Shown here: positions 51,675 through 60,569 of the stretch, in pieces
Numbering within the stretch: the stretch's first letter is position 1
How the letters are laid out: every line of letters starts with the position of its first letter
Source of the DNA: Kosakonia sp. SMBL-WEM22
Lineage (GTDB): Bacteria > Pseudomonadota > Gammaproteobacteria > Enterobacterales > Enterobacteriaceae
Length of the DNA: 64,000 nucleotides
Assembly: GCF_014490785.1 (NCBI RefSeq)
Contig: NZ_CP051488.1
Location: 2,418,001 to 2,482,000, forward strand
Reading direction: 5' to 3'
Made by a program: the position numbers and the translations under genes
The notes under the pieces: generated by a model
Told to the model about the DNA's origin: nothing
Databases searched by the model: none
Seen by the model: the letters and a program-made list of their open reading frames with translations, nothing else

Positions 51675-53081
51675 CTATTGCATCATCTGGCGGATCAGCT
51701 CGCCGAGGCGCATCGCCGCCCGCTCCTCTTTCTCACCCCATGCCCAGGCACAGTTAAAGCGGAAAAAGGAGATCCAGTTATCGGAGGTGGAAAACATCTT
51801 GCCTGGCGCGATGCTGATATGGTGCGCCAGTGCCTGCTGACTGAGCACACCCGCATCCAGACCGTTCGGCAGCTCCAGCCATAAGAAGTAGCCGCTCTCG
51901 TTACGGTAGATTTTCACCTCCGGCGGCAGATGACGCAGCAGCGCCTGCCAGGCGAGATGTTTGCGCTCCGCCAGCTGGCGGCGTAAGCGGCGCAGGTGCG
52001 CGTCGTAATGATGGGTAGAGAGATAATCAACCAGCGCCAGCTGTAGCGGCGAACTGGTAGACAAGGTGCTCATTAATTGCAGTTGCTGAATGCGCCGCGC
52101 GTGACACCCGGCCGCCACCCAGCCGACGCGAAACCCGGCAACCAGGCATTTTGAAAAAGATGAACAGTGCAACGTCATCTCCTGCTTATCCCAGGCCTTG
52201 GCGGGTAACGGCTGTTCCCGGCCATAATAGAGCTCGCTATAAACATCATCTTCAATCAGCGTGACGTTATGCGCGGCGAGCAACTCGACCAGCCGTGCCT
52301 TTTTCTCCGGGCTAAGGGTGAAGCCGAGCGGGTTCTGGCTGTTGGTCATCAACCAGCAGGCTTTCACCGGATACTCGGTTAGCGCCTGTTCAAGCGCATC
52401 GAGATCGATACCGCTTTTAATATCCGTTGGCACCGAGAGCGCTTTCAACTTCAGCCGCTCCAGCGCCTGCAGTGCGCCGTAAAAACAGGGGCTCTCAATA
52501 ATGACCCAGTCGCCCGGTTCGGTGACAGCCTGCAGGCTGAGGTTCAGCGCTTCGAGGGCACCGGCGGTGATCACAATCTCATCCGGCGAGATATTCATCC
52601 CCTGGCGGGCGTAGCGCCGGGCGATGGCGTGGCGTAACTGGCTGTTGCCCGGCGGCAGGTTCTCAATCACGCTCATTGCCCCCGCGCTCTTGCTCACTTT
52701 CGCCAGCGAGCGGTTAAGCTGCTGCATCGGAAAGAGCTTCGGGTCGGGGAAGGCCGAGCCAAAGGGCAGCACCGAAGCGTCGCAGCTGGCCTGCAACACA
52801 TCGAAAATATAGGTGTTGATATCCACCGCTTCGTCGCGCATCACCTGCGGCGCAGGCGCGCGCGTTAACCCCGGCGTCGGCGCGACAAAATAGCCCGACT
52901 GCGGGCGCGCAATCACCCGCCCCTGGCTCTCGAGCAGCTGATAGGCATGCCCGACAGTCATAAAACTTAGCCCGCTGCTCGCCACCTGTTCGCGCAGCGA
53001 CGGCAGCTTCTCACCCGGCCGCCAGACGCCAAGTTCAATTTGTTCAACGATTTGCTGCGCCAGGCGCTGATATTTTTTCAT
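51675..53081 (-). CDS. ydcR: MocR-type regulator YdcR
   Basis: 468 residues, same length as E. coli YdcR. N-terminal GntR winged helix (VWRPGEKLPSLREQVASSGL, SFMTVGHAYQLLESQGRVIA), then an aminotransferase class I fold from about residue 90. The PLP lysine is in CSSFSKCLVAGFRVGWVAAG, and LPPGNSQLRHAIARRYARQG and NSQNPLGFTLSP are standard. MocR proteins bind PLP and an amine to regulate neighbouring genes. It is upstream of patD on the same strand with a 153-bp gap, so control of patD is likely. The gap 53082-53352 has no gene; repeated TTATA-GACAG-like pieces are possible operators. Confidence 0.93.
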   Translation of the reverse strand: MKKYQRLAQQIVEQIELGVWRPGEKLPSLREQVASSGLSFMTVGHAYQLLESQGRVIARPQSGYFVAPTPGLTRAPAPQVMRDEAVDINTYIFDVLQASCDASVLPFGSAFPDPKLFPMQQLNRSLAKVSKSAGAMSVIENLPPGNSQLRHAIARRYARQGMNISPDEIVITAGALEALNLSLQAVTEPGDWVIIESPCFYGALQALERLKLKALSVPTDIKSGIDLDALEQALTEYPVKACWLMTNSQNPLGFTLSPEKKARLVELLAAHNVTLIEDDVYSELYYGREQPLPAKAWDKQEMTLHCSSFSKCLVAGFRVGWVAAGCHARRIQQLQLMSTLSTSSPLQLALVDYLSTHHYDAHLRRLRRQLAERKHLAWQALLRHLPPEVKIYRNESGYFLWLELPNGLDAGVLSQQALAHHISIAPGKMFSTSDNWISFFRFNCAWAWGEKEERAAMRLGELIRQMMQ

Positions 53082-53352
53082 GGTTGTTCACGTGACCGAA
53101 GAGTACGTCATGATGGCACGCTAATGGCGATCTCGCTATATCAGTTTATAAAAAAGCGCGCAAAGCGTTGAGCTGTTATAGACAGTTACAACCATGACTC
53201 TCTGGTGAATATTTCGTGTTTCGCCTGGACTATCCTGCAACCTGCCATACCCTTGTAAGGACTGTTATATGTAAATTGCTGTCAACTGTTTCTGCAAGTC
53301 GGCGGGCGTAGTCATTAACATTGATGCCACTACATTGATTCTGAGGATGTGC
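53082..53352. other. Intergenic control region between ydcR and cioA
   Basis: About 270 bp shared by divergent ydcR and cioA. It is AT-rich near 53140-53170 and holds no plausible gene. Two ACATTGAT copies lie at about 53319 and 53333, close to the cioA start. They are half-site-like for FNR (TTGAT) but no full palindrome is present, so a regulator cannot be named. Confidence 0.4.
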
Positions 53353-54753
53353 ATGTTTGGTTTAGATGCGTTTTACCTGGCGAGGATACAGTTCGCCTTC
53401 ACCGTTTCGTTCCACATCATCTTTCCGGCGATCACCATTGGCCTTGCCAGTTATCTCGCGGTGCTGGAAGGTCTGTGGCTGAAAACCCGGAATCCGGACT
53501 GGAAAACCCTTTACCACTTCTGGTCGAAGATCTTTGCCGTTAACTTCGGCATGGGGGTCGTTTCTGGTCTGGTGATGGCCTATCAGTTCGGCACCAACTG
53601 GAGCGGATTTTCGCAATTTGCGGGCAGTATTACCGGCCCGCTGCTCACCTATGAGGTGTTAACCGCCTTCTTTCTCGAAGCAGGCTTCCTTGGCGTGATG
53701 CTGTTTGGCTGGAATAAAGTCGGGCCAGGGCTGCACTTTTTCTCCACCTGTATGGTGGCGCTCGGCACGCTGATGTCGACCTTCTGGATCCTCGCCTCCA
53801 ACAGCTGGATGCACACCCCGCAGGGCTTTGCTATTGAGAATGGCCAGGTGATCCCGGTGGACTGGTTTAAGGTGGTCTTTAACCCCTCCTTCCCATACCG
53901 CTTGTTCCATATGTCGATTGCCGCCTTCCTCAGTAGCGCGCTGTTTGTCGGTGCCTCCGCGGCCTGGCACCTGCTGCGCGGTAACAACACGCCAGCGATC
54001 CGCAAAATGTTCTCAATGGCGATGTGGATGGCACTGGTTGTGGCACCGATTCAGGCGATGGTTGGCGATATGCACGGCCTGAATACGCTGGAACATCAGC
54101 CAGCGAAGATAGCCGCCATTGAGGGCCACTGGGAGAACCCGCCGGGTGAAGCGACCCCGCTGCTGCTGTTTGGCCTGCCGGATATGGAACAGGAGCGCAC
54201 CCGCTACGCGGTAGAGATCCCGGCGCTCGGCAGTCTGATCCTGACCCACAGTTTTGATAAACAGGTCCCGGCGCTAAAAGAGTTTCCTAAAGATGAGCGC
54301 CCCTACTCGCCGATTGTCTTCTGGTCCTTCCGCATTATGGTGGCGCTGGGCATGCTGATGATTGGTCTTGGCGTAATGGCGCTGTGGTTGCGCTATCGTA
54401 AGCGGCTGTATGAATCGCGCCCTTTCCTGCACTTTGCGCTCTGGATGGGGCCTGCGGGGCTGATCGCCATTCTCGCCGGCTGGGTCACCACCGAGGTGGG
54501 TCGCCAGCCGTGGGTGGTTTATGGTCTGCTGCGCACCGCTGATGCGGTTTCCGGTCACGGCGATTTGCAGATGAGCCTCAGCCTGCTGGCCTTCTTTATC
54601 GTCTACTGCTCGGTGTTTGGCATCGGCTATCTCTATATGGTGCGTTTGATCACCAAAGGGCCGCAGCCGCACGACGAAAACACCACGCAGGGCACTCCGG
54701 CACGTCCGCTTTCGGCGGCAGGTGAACATCTTCCGGCTGATGAGGATAAATAA
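53353..54753 (+). CDS. cioA: Cytochrome bd-type quinol oxidase subunit I, cyanide-insensitive type
   Basis: 466 residues from the ATG at 53353, with GAGG six bases upstream. Nine membrane helices. Haem ligands: FTVSFHIIFPA (His) and FHMSIAAF (His), and the conserved GWVTTEVGRQPWVVYGLLRT of the Q-loop. It lacks the long Q-loop insert of E. coli CydA (522 residues), so it is the short-loop CIO/CydA type. The complex oxidises ubiquinol and reduces oxygen to water, conserving energy by proton uptake from inside, with low sensitivity to cyanide and nitric oxide. Stop overlaps cioB (TAATG). The name cioA versus a second cydA is a naming choice. Confidence 0.9.
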   Translation: MFGLDAFYLARIQFAFTVSFHIIFPAITIGLASYLAVLEGLWLKTRNPDWKTLYHFWSKIFAVNFGMGVVSGLVMAYQFGTNWSGFSQFAGSITGPLLTYEVLTAFFLEAGFLGVMLFGWNKVGPGLHFFSTCMVALGTLMSTFWILASNSWMHTPQGFAIENGQVIPVDWFKVVFNPSFPYRLFHMSIAAFLSSALFVGASAAWHLLRGNNTPAIRKMFSMAMWMALVVAPIQAMVGDMHGLNTLEHQPAKIAAIEGHWENPPGEATPLLLFGLPDMEQERTRYAVEIPALGSLILTHSFDKQVPALKEFPKDERPYSPIVFWSFRIMVALGMLMIGLGVMALWLRYRKRLYESRPFLHFALWMGPAGLIAILAGWVTTEVGRQPWVVYGLLRTADAVSGHGDLQMSLSLLAFFIVYCSVFGIGYLYMVRLITKGPQPHDENTTQGTPARPLSAAGEHLPADEDK

Positions 54754-55763
54754 TGGGTATCGATCTTCCGTTAATTTGGTTTGTCATTATCGTCTTCGCG
54801 ACCCTGATGTATATCGTGATGGATGGTTTTGACCTGGGCATCGGCATCCTCTTCCCGGTAACGCGCGACGGCCACGATCGCGATGTGATGGTCAACAGCG
54901 TCGCGCCGGTGTGGGATGGCAACGAAACCTGGCTGGTACTGGGCGGTGCGGGATTGTTTGGCGCCTTTCCGCTTGCTTATGCGGTGATTACCGACGCGCT
55001 GACCATTCCGCTGACATTGATGCTGATTGGTTTGATCTTCCGCGGCGTGGCCTTTGAGTTCCGCTTTAAAGCCACCGAGGCGCACCGTCCCTTCTGGGAT
55101 AAAGCCTTCCTCTCTGGCTCGCTGCTGGCGACCTTTTCGCAGGGCGTGGTGGTCGGAGCGTTTATCAATGGTTTTAAGGTGACCGGTCGTACTTTCAGCG
55201 GCGGCGCGCTGGACTGGCTGACACCGTTTAACCTCTTCTGCGGCCTTGGCCTGGTTATCGCCTATGCGCTGTTGGGTGCAAGCTGGCTGGTGATGAAGAG
55301 CGGCGAACCGCTGCAGGGCAAAATGCGCGCGGCGGCGAAAAAACTGCTGCTGGCGTTGCTGGTGGTGATGGGCGTCATCAGCCTCTGGACGCCGCTCTCC
55401 CACGGCGCGATTGCCGATCGCTGGTTCAGCATGCCGAACCTGCTCTTCTTCTCGCCGGTGCCGCTGCTGGTGATTGCGCTCAGCATCTGGCTCTGGCGCT
55501 GCCTCGGCAATGAAGAGGTACACAGACGCCCCTTCCTGCTGACGCTGGGGTTAATTTTCCTCGGCTTCAGTGGCCTTGGGATCAGTATCTGGCCCAATAT
55601 TATCCCGCCGGATATCAGCTTCTGGCAGGCGGCGGCACCGCCGCAGAGCCAGGGCTTTATGCTGGTTGGCGCCCTGCTGATTATCCCGATCATTCTGGTT
55701 TACACCTTCTGGAGCTACTACGTGTTCCGCGGCAAAATCCAGCATGGCGAGGGGTATCACTGA
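54753..55763 (+). CDS. cioB: Cytochrome bd-type quinol oxidase subunit II
   Basis: 336 residues with about eight helices: GIDLPLIWFVIIVFATLMYI, MDGFDLGIGILFPVTRD with the conserved FDLG, and VWDGNETWLVLGGAGLFGAF, a diagnostic CydB motif. LKVTGRTF-like loops and PPDISFWQAAAPPQSQGFML lie near the end. It pairs with subunit I to form the oxidase in the inner membrane. Start overlaps the cioA stop by one base and its own stop overlaps a 42-residue small gene (TGATG), so the operon is a coupled three-gene unit. Confidence 0.93.
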   Translation: MGIDLPLIWFVIIVFATLMYIVMDGFDLGIGILFPVTRDGHDRDVMVNSVAPVWDGNETWLVLGGAGLFGAFPLAYAVITDALTIPLTLMLIGLIFRGVAFEFRFKATEAHRPFWDKAFLSGSLLATFSQGVVVGAFINGFKVTGRTFSGGALDWLTPFNLFCGLGLVIAYALLGASWLVMKSGEPLQGKMRAAAKKLLLALLVVMGVISLWTPLSHGAIADRWFSMPNLLFFSPVPLLVIALSIWLWRCLGNEEVHRRPFLLTLGLIFLGFSGLGISIWPNIIPPDISFWQAAAPPQSQGFMLVGALLIIPIILVYTFWSYYVFRGKIQHGEGYH

Positions 55764-55891
55764 TGAAACAGCCGCTATGGAAACGGCTGATGTGGCTGGT
55801 CGTCATCTGGGGCGGAAGCGTACTGGCGCTGGCTGCCGTCAGCATGGTGTTCCGGCTATTGATGTCAGCCGCCGGGTTTAAATCCCATTAA
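55763..55891 (+). CDS. DUF2474 small subunit of the bd oxidase (CydX-like)
   Basis: 42 residues: MKQPLWKRLMWLVVIWGGSV and one membrane helix (LVVIWGGSVLALAAVSMVFRLL) with a short hydrophilic end. Its start overlaps the cioB stop as TGATG. DUF2474 proteins follow cioAB operons and are thought to stabilise the complex as CydX does for CydAB. It is too short for usual gene-finding limits. Confidence 0.85.
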   Translation: MKQPLWKRLMWLVVIWGGSVLALAAVSMVFRLLMSAAGFKSH

Positions 55892-55895
55892 GATC

Positions 55896-55932
55896 AAAGG
55901 CCGGAAACGCATTAATGTTTCCGGCCTTTTTT
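55896..55932 (+). terminator. Terminator of the bd oxidase operon
   Basis: AAAGGCCGGAAAC (55896-55908) pairs with GTTTCCGGCCTTT (55917-55929), loop GCATTAAT, then a T-run. Confidence 0.9.
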
Positions 55933-55941
55933 ATGGTTTTT

Positions 55942-56025
55942 TGCCGGATGGCGGCTCCGCCTTATCCGGCCTACGCGGATCGAGCGATGTTGTAGGCCGG
56001 ATAAGCGCAAGCGCCATCCGGCAAA
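55942..56025. repeat. BIME: two REP (PU) elements in inverted orientation
   Basis: TGCCGGATGGCGGCTCCGCC (55942 on) begins the first REP, which continues TTATCCGGCCTACGC to 55976. A second, inverted copy runs from TGTAGGCCGGATAAGCGC to GCGCCATCCGGCA (55991-56024). This is the standard enterobacterial BIME between convergent or tandem genes. It can stabilise the upstream mRNA and bind gyrase, IHF or Pol I. Confidence 0.93.
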
Positions 56026-56031
56026 TAACAC

Positions 56032-56712
56032 CTACTTGTGCATCACCACACTGCTTTCCACCGGAATACGCGGCATGCGCAGCGTCGCGGCGATATTGGA
56101 CGTGTCGGCATAACCAAACGAGATACCAAACAGCAGACGGTACTCATCTGATACCCCCAGCGCTTCACGCACCAGGTCGGCATGAAAACCGAGCAGCGTC
56201 TGCGGAATACCGGCAAAGCCGCGGGCGGCTAAGGAGAGCAAAAAGGTCTGCCCATACATACCGATATCCGACGCTACACGCACGTTGTCGCCAAAGCTCG
56301 GCATAAACAGAAACGCCGCGTGCGGCGCATCAAAAAAGCGGTAGTTACGCAGGTAGTATTCACGGCGCTTCTCTTTATCATCCCGCGCAATGCCCAGCGC
56401 TTCGTAATAGAGCTTCGCCTGCTGCTGGCTGCGGTCAAAATAGTCGCCGTGGAAATCCTCATAGGCGAAGGTGAAGTCCGGCGTCTGTTTGCCGGCAATG
56501 TCATGGTCGATCATCAGCTGCGCAAGGCGATCTTTGGTCTCACCGGAGACCACGTGCACATGCCAGGGCTGGGTGTTGCAGTTGGAGGGCGAGTATTGCG
56601 CGTCCTGCAGGACGGCATGGATCTGCTCATCCGTCAACGGCGTGGGTAGAAAGGCGCGTACCGAGGTACGCTGGCGGACGGTTTCATCAAAAGCTAAAAC
56701 GGGCGTACTCAT
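56032..56712 (-). CDS. Nitroreductase family FMN oxidoreductase
   Basis: 226 residues from the ATG at 56712 with GGAG seven bases upstream; an in-frame upstream start would add 45 residues covering a promoter. FMN-binding segments are RTSVRAFLPTPL (first phosphate site), YSPSNCNTQPWHVHVVSG (isoalloxazine side), GIPQTLLGFHADLVREALGV and SFGYAD near the end. Such enzymes reduce nitro, quinone or enone groups using NAD(P)H. It is divergent from a LysR regulator with 96 bp between starts, the classical target arrangement. Substrate unknown; not nfsA or nfsB. Confidence 0.9.
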   Translation of the reverse strand: MSTPVLAFDETVRQRTSVRAFLPTPLTDEQIHAVLQDAQYSPSNCNTQPWHVHVVSGETKDRLAQLMIDHDIAGKQTPDFTFAYEDFHGDYFDRSQQQAKLYYEALGIARDDKEKRREYYLRNYRFFDAPHAAFLFMPSFGDNVRVASDIGMYGQTFLLSLAARGFAGIPQTLLGFHADLVREALGVSDEYRLLFGISFGYADTSNIAATLRMPRIPVESSVVMHK

Positions 56713-56808
56713 AAATAGTCTCCGTGCTGAGTGTCGGCGTATCTTAACGATGAACTTCGTGCGTAAAAACACTACAATGCGCCATGGACCTTTGCGGATT
56801 ACGCACAG

Positions 56809-57750
56809 ATGAAAAATCTCAGCCAGATTAGCGCCCGCTCGATGCACCTCTTTCTTGCTATCGTGCGCGAAGGCAATCTTTCGGAAGTTGCCCGTAACGA
56901 GGGGCTTGCCCCTTCGTCATTATCGCGCGTGGTGCAGCAACTTGAGCAGGCGCTGGAAACCCAGTTGCTCTACCGCAACACCCGCGCGGTGATTGCCACC
57001 GATGCGGGTCATATTTATGCCCAGACCTTCCGCGCGATGTTACAGCAGCTAAGCGATGCGCAGACGCAGGTCGGCGAGCGGCGCGGTGAACCGGGCGGGC
57101 GTATCCGCATTAACGCCCCCATCTCCTTCGGCCTGAATCATATCGGGCCGCGCATCAGCGAGCTGAGCGAGCGCTACGCCGCCCTGCAGATTGAACTCAA
57201 CCTGAACGATGACTATATCGACCCCTTTGCCGACGGCACCGATCTGCTGGTACGCATCGCCTCGCTAAGGAACTCGGAGCTGCACGGGAGGATGATTGCA
57301 AAGCAGACCTGCCACCTGGTGGCGACGCCGAATTATGTTCGCCGCTACGGCGCGCCCGCCTCGCCTGAAGATCTGCTGACGCACCGCCTGCTGGCCTACC
57401 GCGGAAAAACCGGGTTGCAGCGCTGGCGCTTTCAGCGCGGTGATCAGGATTACGCCTTCTCGCCGCAGGCGAAAATTCTGTCGGATAATGCGGAGCTGTT
57501 GTTGCAGGCGGCGCGCAACGACGCGGGGATGCTGCTCTTTCCGGACTGGCAGGTGGGCGAATTGCTCAATTGCGGCGAGCTGGTTGCCCTGCTGCCGGAG
57601 TACACCGCTTCCTACTCGCCGGGCGAGCAGTCGTTATGGATGCTCTACCCCGGCGGGAAATACCCGTCGCTGAATACGCGCACGGTGATCGACTTTCTGC
57701 TGGCAAGCTTCGGCTCGCCGCCCTACTGGCGCTACACCGCAACGCCATAA
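56809..57750 (+). CDS. LysR-type regulator, likely of the nitroreductase gene
   Basis: 313 residues. Helix-turn-helix FLAIVREGNLSEVARNEGLA and PSSLSRVVQQLEQALETQLL at about 14-55, then RINAPISFGLNHIGPRISEL as the start of the periplasmic-binding-like effector domain, with the typical LDTDLLVRIASL-like segment at about 144. It probably activates or represses the divergent nitroreductase gene and itself; the 96-bp gap should hold its sites, but no clear T-N11-A palindrome could be assigned. No strong ribosome binding site precedes the ATG. Confidence 0.9.
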   Translation: MKNLSQISARSMHLFLAIVREGNLSEVARNEGLAPSSLSRVVQQLEQALETQLLYRNTRAVIATDAGHIYAQTFRAMLQQLSDAQTQVGERRGEPGGRIRINAPISFGLNHIGPRISELSERYAALQIELNLNDDYIDPFADGTDLLVRIASLRNSELHGRMIAKQTCHLVATPNYVRRYGAPASPEDLLTHRLLAYRGKTGLQRWRFQRGDQDYAFSPQAKILSDNAELLLQAARNDAGMLLFPDWQVGELLNCGELVALLPEYTASYSPGEQSLWMLYPGGKYPSLNTRTVIDFLLASFGSPPYWRYTATP

Positions 57751-57753
57751 ACA

Positions 57754-57783
57754 AAACAGGGTGGCATTGCGCCACCCTGTTTG
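57754..57783. terminator. Bidirectional terminator between LysR gene and rlhA
   Basis: ACAGGGTGGC (57756-57765) pairs with GCCACCCTGT (57771-57780); T-rich ends on both strands. Confidence 0.85.
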
Positions 57784-59760
57784 TTATCTGTTTTTCGGTA
57801 AGGTTTTCAGCAAATCATCAGGGCTGATCGAGGCCACCACGCTACCTGGCAGCGGCATCTTGAGGATGTGATTTTTCATTTTGCCAATCACGTGCATTTC
57901 ACATGGTCGGCAATCGAAACGCAGGGTCAGCACCTCATCGCCATGCACTAGCTGCATCGGCGTCGCGCGCCAGCTTTTGATATTGCCCTTCGCCTGTTTC
58001 GGGCAGAGATTAAAGGCAAAACGCAGGCAGTGTTTGGTGATCATCACCGGCACTTCGCCCTTCTCTTCGTGGGCTTCATACGCCGCGTCAATCAGCTGCA
58101 CGCCGTAGCGGTGGTAAAACTCGCGCGCTTTATGGTTGTATACGTTGGCGAGGAACGAGAGATGGGTTTCCGGGTAGACCGGCGCAGGCGTCGCCACTGC
58201 TTTGCGGCTGCCGCGCTGATAGCTCACCAGACGCGCCTCTTCCAGCATCTCTACCGTTTCGCGGCGCAGCTGGTTGAGCAGGCTATTGGGCACAAACAGC
58301 GCGCCCGGCAGGTTGATTTCCACTTTCTGTGCGTAGTAACGGGTTTGCCCCAGCTTCGTCAGGCCATCTTTCAGGTTATTGAGCGCTTTTTCCGCGTTAT
58401 TGGCCTCATCAAACTGACCATCCAGCGTATGGGTAACGCTGACGCCATCTTCGCTGGTCAGCGTCAGCACCAACTGCTCCTGCCAGCCGCCCAGCTCAAT
58501 GTCGACGCCGATGCGTCGCTCGCTGGAGGTCTTCAGCAGCGCCTGCTGCCAGTTGTGATCGAGGTTGCGGTTGAGCGCATGGTGCGGACGCAGGGTTTTC
58601 AGCGCATCCGGCATCTCGTTCGGGAAGACGCGGTAGCGGTTCTCAGCGGTTTTCTCCGCGACGTTAACGCGGAAACCCACCACTTCACGCTTCACCAGCA
58701 CGTTCAGCCCGTCGCCGTTAGCCAGCGGTTCAGTCACTTCGACGTCGAGATGATCTTTACCCACTTTCAGCACTTCACCCACCGGCAGGCCGACAAACTT
58801 CGGTGAGTCAAAGGCGCCAATATCGATTTTGCGTGCATTAACAAAGTAGTCCGTGCTACCGCGATGAAAGGTTTTATCCGTAGAGGGAATAAAGAAGTGC
58901 TCGGTACGCCCCGCGGAGGCGCGCGCCAGTTCCGGGCGATCGTCAATAATTGCGTCGAGCATCTGGCGATAGTGAGCAGTGATGTTTTTCACATAACTCA
59001 TATCTTTGTAACGCCCCTCAATTTTGAAGGAGCGCACGCCCGCGTCGATTAGCGCCGCCAGGTTGGCGGTCTGATCGTTATCTTTCATCGACAGCAGATG
59101 CTTTTCATAGGCCACGACGCGGCCCTGATCGTCTTTCAGGGTGTAAGGCAGACGGCAGGCCTGCGAACAGTCGCCGCGGTTGGCGCTGCGCCCGGTTTGC
59201 GCGTGGGAGATGTTGCACTGCCCGGAGTAAGCTACGCACAGCGCGCCGTGAATAAAGAACTCGATTGTAGCGTCCGTCGCCTGGTGAATCGCGCGGATCT
59301 GCTCAAGATTCAGCTCGCGCGCCAGCACAATCTGGCTGAAGCCGACGTCGGAGAGGAATTTGGCTTTCTCTACGCTGCGGATATCGCACTGGGTGCTGGC
59401 ATGCAGCTCAATCGGCGGGATATCCATCTCAAGTACGCCCATATCCTGCACAATCAACGCATCAACACCGGCCTGGTAGAGATCGCCAATCAGTTTCTGC
59501 GCCGGTTCCAGTTCATCATCATGAAGAATGGTGTTAAGGGTGATAAACACCTTCGCGCCATAGCGATGGGCGAACGGCACCAGTTCGGCAATATCGCGCA
59601 GGCTGTTGCCGGCGTTATGGCGGGCGCCGAAGCCGGGGCCGCCAATATAGACCGCGTCCGCGCCGTGAAGGATCGCTTCACGGGCGATGGCGGTGTCGCG
59701 GGCCGGGCTGAGCAGTTCAAGATGATGAGGGTGCAGGCGCATACAATCGTCGTTATCCAT
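57784..59760 (-). CDS. rlhA: 23S rRNA C2501 hydroxylase RlhA (YdcP)
   Basis: About 658 residues from the ATG at 59760 (an ATG at 59742 is equally possible); E. coli RlhA has 653. U32-type core: ELLSPARDTAIAREAILHGA, DAVYIGGPGFGARHN, VDALIVQDMGVLEMDIPPIE, SGQCNISHAQTGRSANRGDC with SQACRLPY (cluster-type cysteines), and KTSSERRIGVDIEL in the C-terminal half. CLRFAFNLCPKQ and DCRPCEMHVIGK add further cysteines. It hydroxylates C2501 of 23S rRNA and is regulated with iron and growth phase in E. coli. Divergent to sutR in the same order as E. coli ydcN-ydcP. Confidence 0.95.
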   Translation of the reverse strand: MDNDDCMRLHPHHLELLSPARDTAIAREAILHGADAVYIGGPGFGARHNAGNSLRDIAELVPFAHRYGAKVFITLNTILHDDELEPAQKLIGDLYQAGVDALIVQDMGVLEMDIPPIELHASTQCDIRSVEKAKFLSDVGFSQIVLARELNLEQIRAIHQATDATIEFFIHGALCVAYSGQCNISHAQTGRSANRGDCSQACRLPYTLKDDQGRVVAYEKHLLSMKDNDQTANLAALIDAGVRSFKIEGRYKDMSYVKNITAHYRQMLDAIIDDRPELARASAGRTEHFFIPSTDKTFHRGSTDYFVNARKIDIGAFDSPKFVGLPVGEVLKVGKDHLDVEVTEPLANGDGLNVLVKREVVGFRVNVAEKTAENRYRVFPNEMPDALKTLRPHHALNRNLDHNWQQALLKTSSERRIGVDIELGGWQEQLVLTLTSEDGVSVTHTLDGQFDEANNAEKALNNLKDGLTKLGQTRYYAQKVEINLPGALFVPNSLLNQLRRETVEMLEEARLVSYQRGSRKAVATPAPVYPETHLSFLANVYNHKAREFYHRYGVQLIDAAYEAHEEKGEVPVMITKHCLRFAFNLCPKQAKGNIKSWRATPMQLVHGDEVLTLRFDCRPCEMHVIGKMKNHILKMPLPGSVVASISPDDLLKTLPKNR

Positions 59761-59934
59761 TATGTGCAAAATGGCGGCTATTGTAGTCACAACCGTGGCG
59801 TTACACCACCTGTCACGCCGGGAATTTGCGCCAGGCGACAAAGCTATGCCGGAATCGCTATTTCCCCCGGCGGCGCTGGCGCGTTAGTGTGGTGACAGGA
59901 ACAGAACTCGTCACGTTGTGGATGTTATGGGGTA

Positions 59935-60507
59935 TTAATCGTCGTCGTTTTTTGCCGCGGGTTCGCCTGCGGCTTTTTCTTTTGGATAGTGGATTAACGA
60001 GTGGAAATGTACGGTTTGCGCACTGCTGTTGCGATAGGCATGCGCCCGGTCGGCCGCGAATCGCACGCCGCTGCCCGCCTCCAGCGTCTGCCACTCGCCG
60101 TTGAGCTGCATATCTAAAACACCGCCGATCACGACCACATGTTCGATCACCCCTTTTTCGTGAGGCGTGGATTCACTCAGCGCGCCCGGCGCGAGAGTGA
60201 TGGAGAAGAGATCGAAATGGAGCTGTTCATCCCAGGGAAAGAGCGGCGTGATCACCATCGCCTGCCGATCGGGGTCGTAAGCGTGCGGCGTGTCGCTCTG
60301 CGGCGGCGCAATAAAGGTTGAGAACGGCACATTTAAGCCGGTAGCAATTTTCCACAGCGTCGCGACGGTCGGGCTCGACTCGTTACGTTCGATCTGCCCA
60401 AGCATCGCTTTAGACACACCGGTCTCTTCGGCGAGTTTTGAGAGGCTCCAGCCCCGCGCCTGACGCAGCATTTTCAGGGTTTTTGCCAGATAATCCGCGA
60501 TATTCAT
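59935..60507 (-). CDS. sutR: XRE-cupin regulator SutR (YdcN)
   Basis: 190 residues. HTH at LSKLAEETGVSKAMLGQIER, followed by NESSPTVATLWKIATGLNVP and a cupin with STPHEKGVIEHVVVIGGVLD and GVRFAADRAHAYRN. These match E. coli SutR closely, which regulates sulfur-use genes. A C-terminal tail of about 12 residues (KEKAAGEPAAKNDDD) is extra relative to E. coli. It is the second XRE-cupin gene in the window; the first (35620-36195) is a distant paralogue. It is 174 bp upstream of rlhA on the same strand. Confidence 0.93.
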   Translation of the reverse strand: MNIADYLAKTLKMLRQARGWSLSKLAEETGVSKAMLGQIERNESSPTVATLWKIATGLNVPFSTFIAPPQSDTPHAYDPDRQAMVITPLFPWDEQLHFDLFSITLAPGALSESTPHEKGVIEHVVVIGGVLDMQLNGEWQTLEAGSGVRFAADRAHAYRNSSAQTVHFHSLIHYPKEKAAGEPAAKNDDD

Positions 60508-60569
60508 ACCGCCTCCGGGAAATTAAACGCAGCGAGTATAGCGCAGCGTTTCTATTTTAGAGAGCGAAA

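Noticed and set aside
54771..55523. 250-residue minus-strand frame in cioB
   Set aside because: Antisense to a membrane protein, giving a strongly polar Gln/His/Arg-rich sequence, a known artefact.
55942..56025. Palindromic repeats as a possible CRISPR or attachment site
   Set aside because: Sequence is the standard enterobacterial REP unit in inverted pair (BIME); no spacers or integrase.
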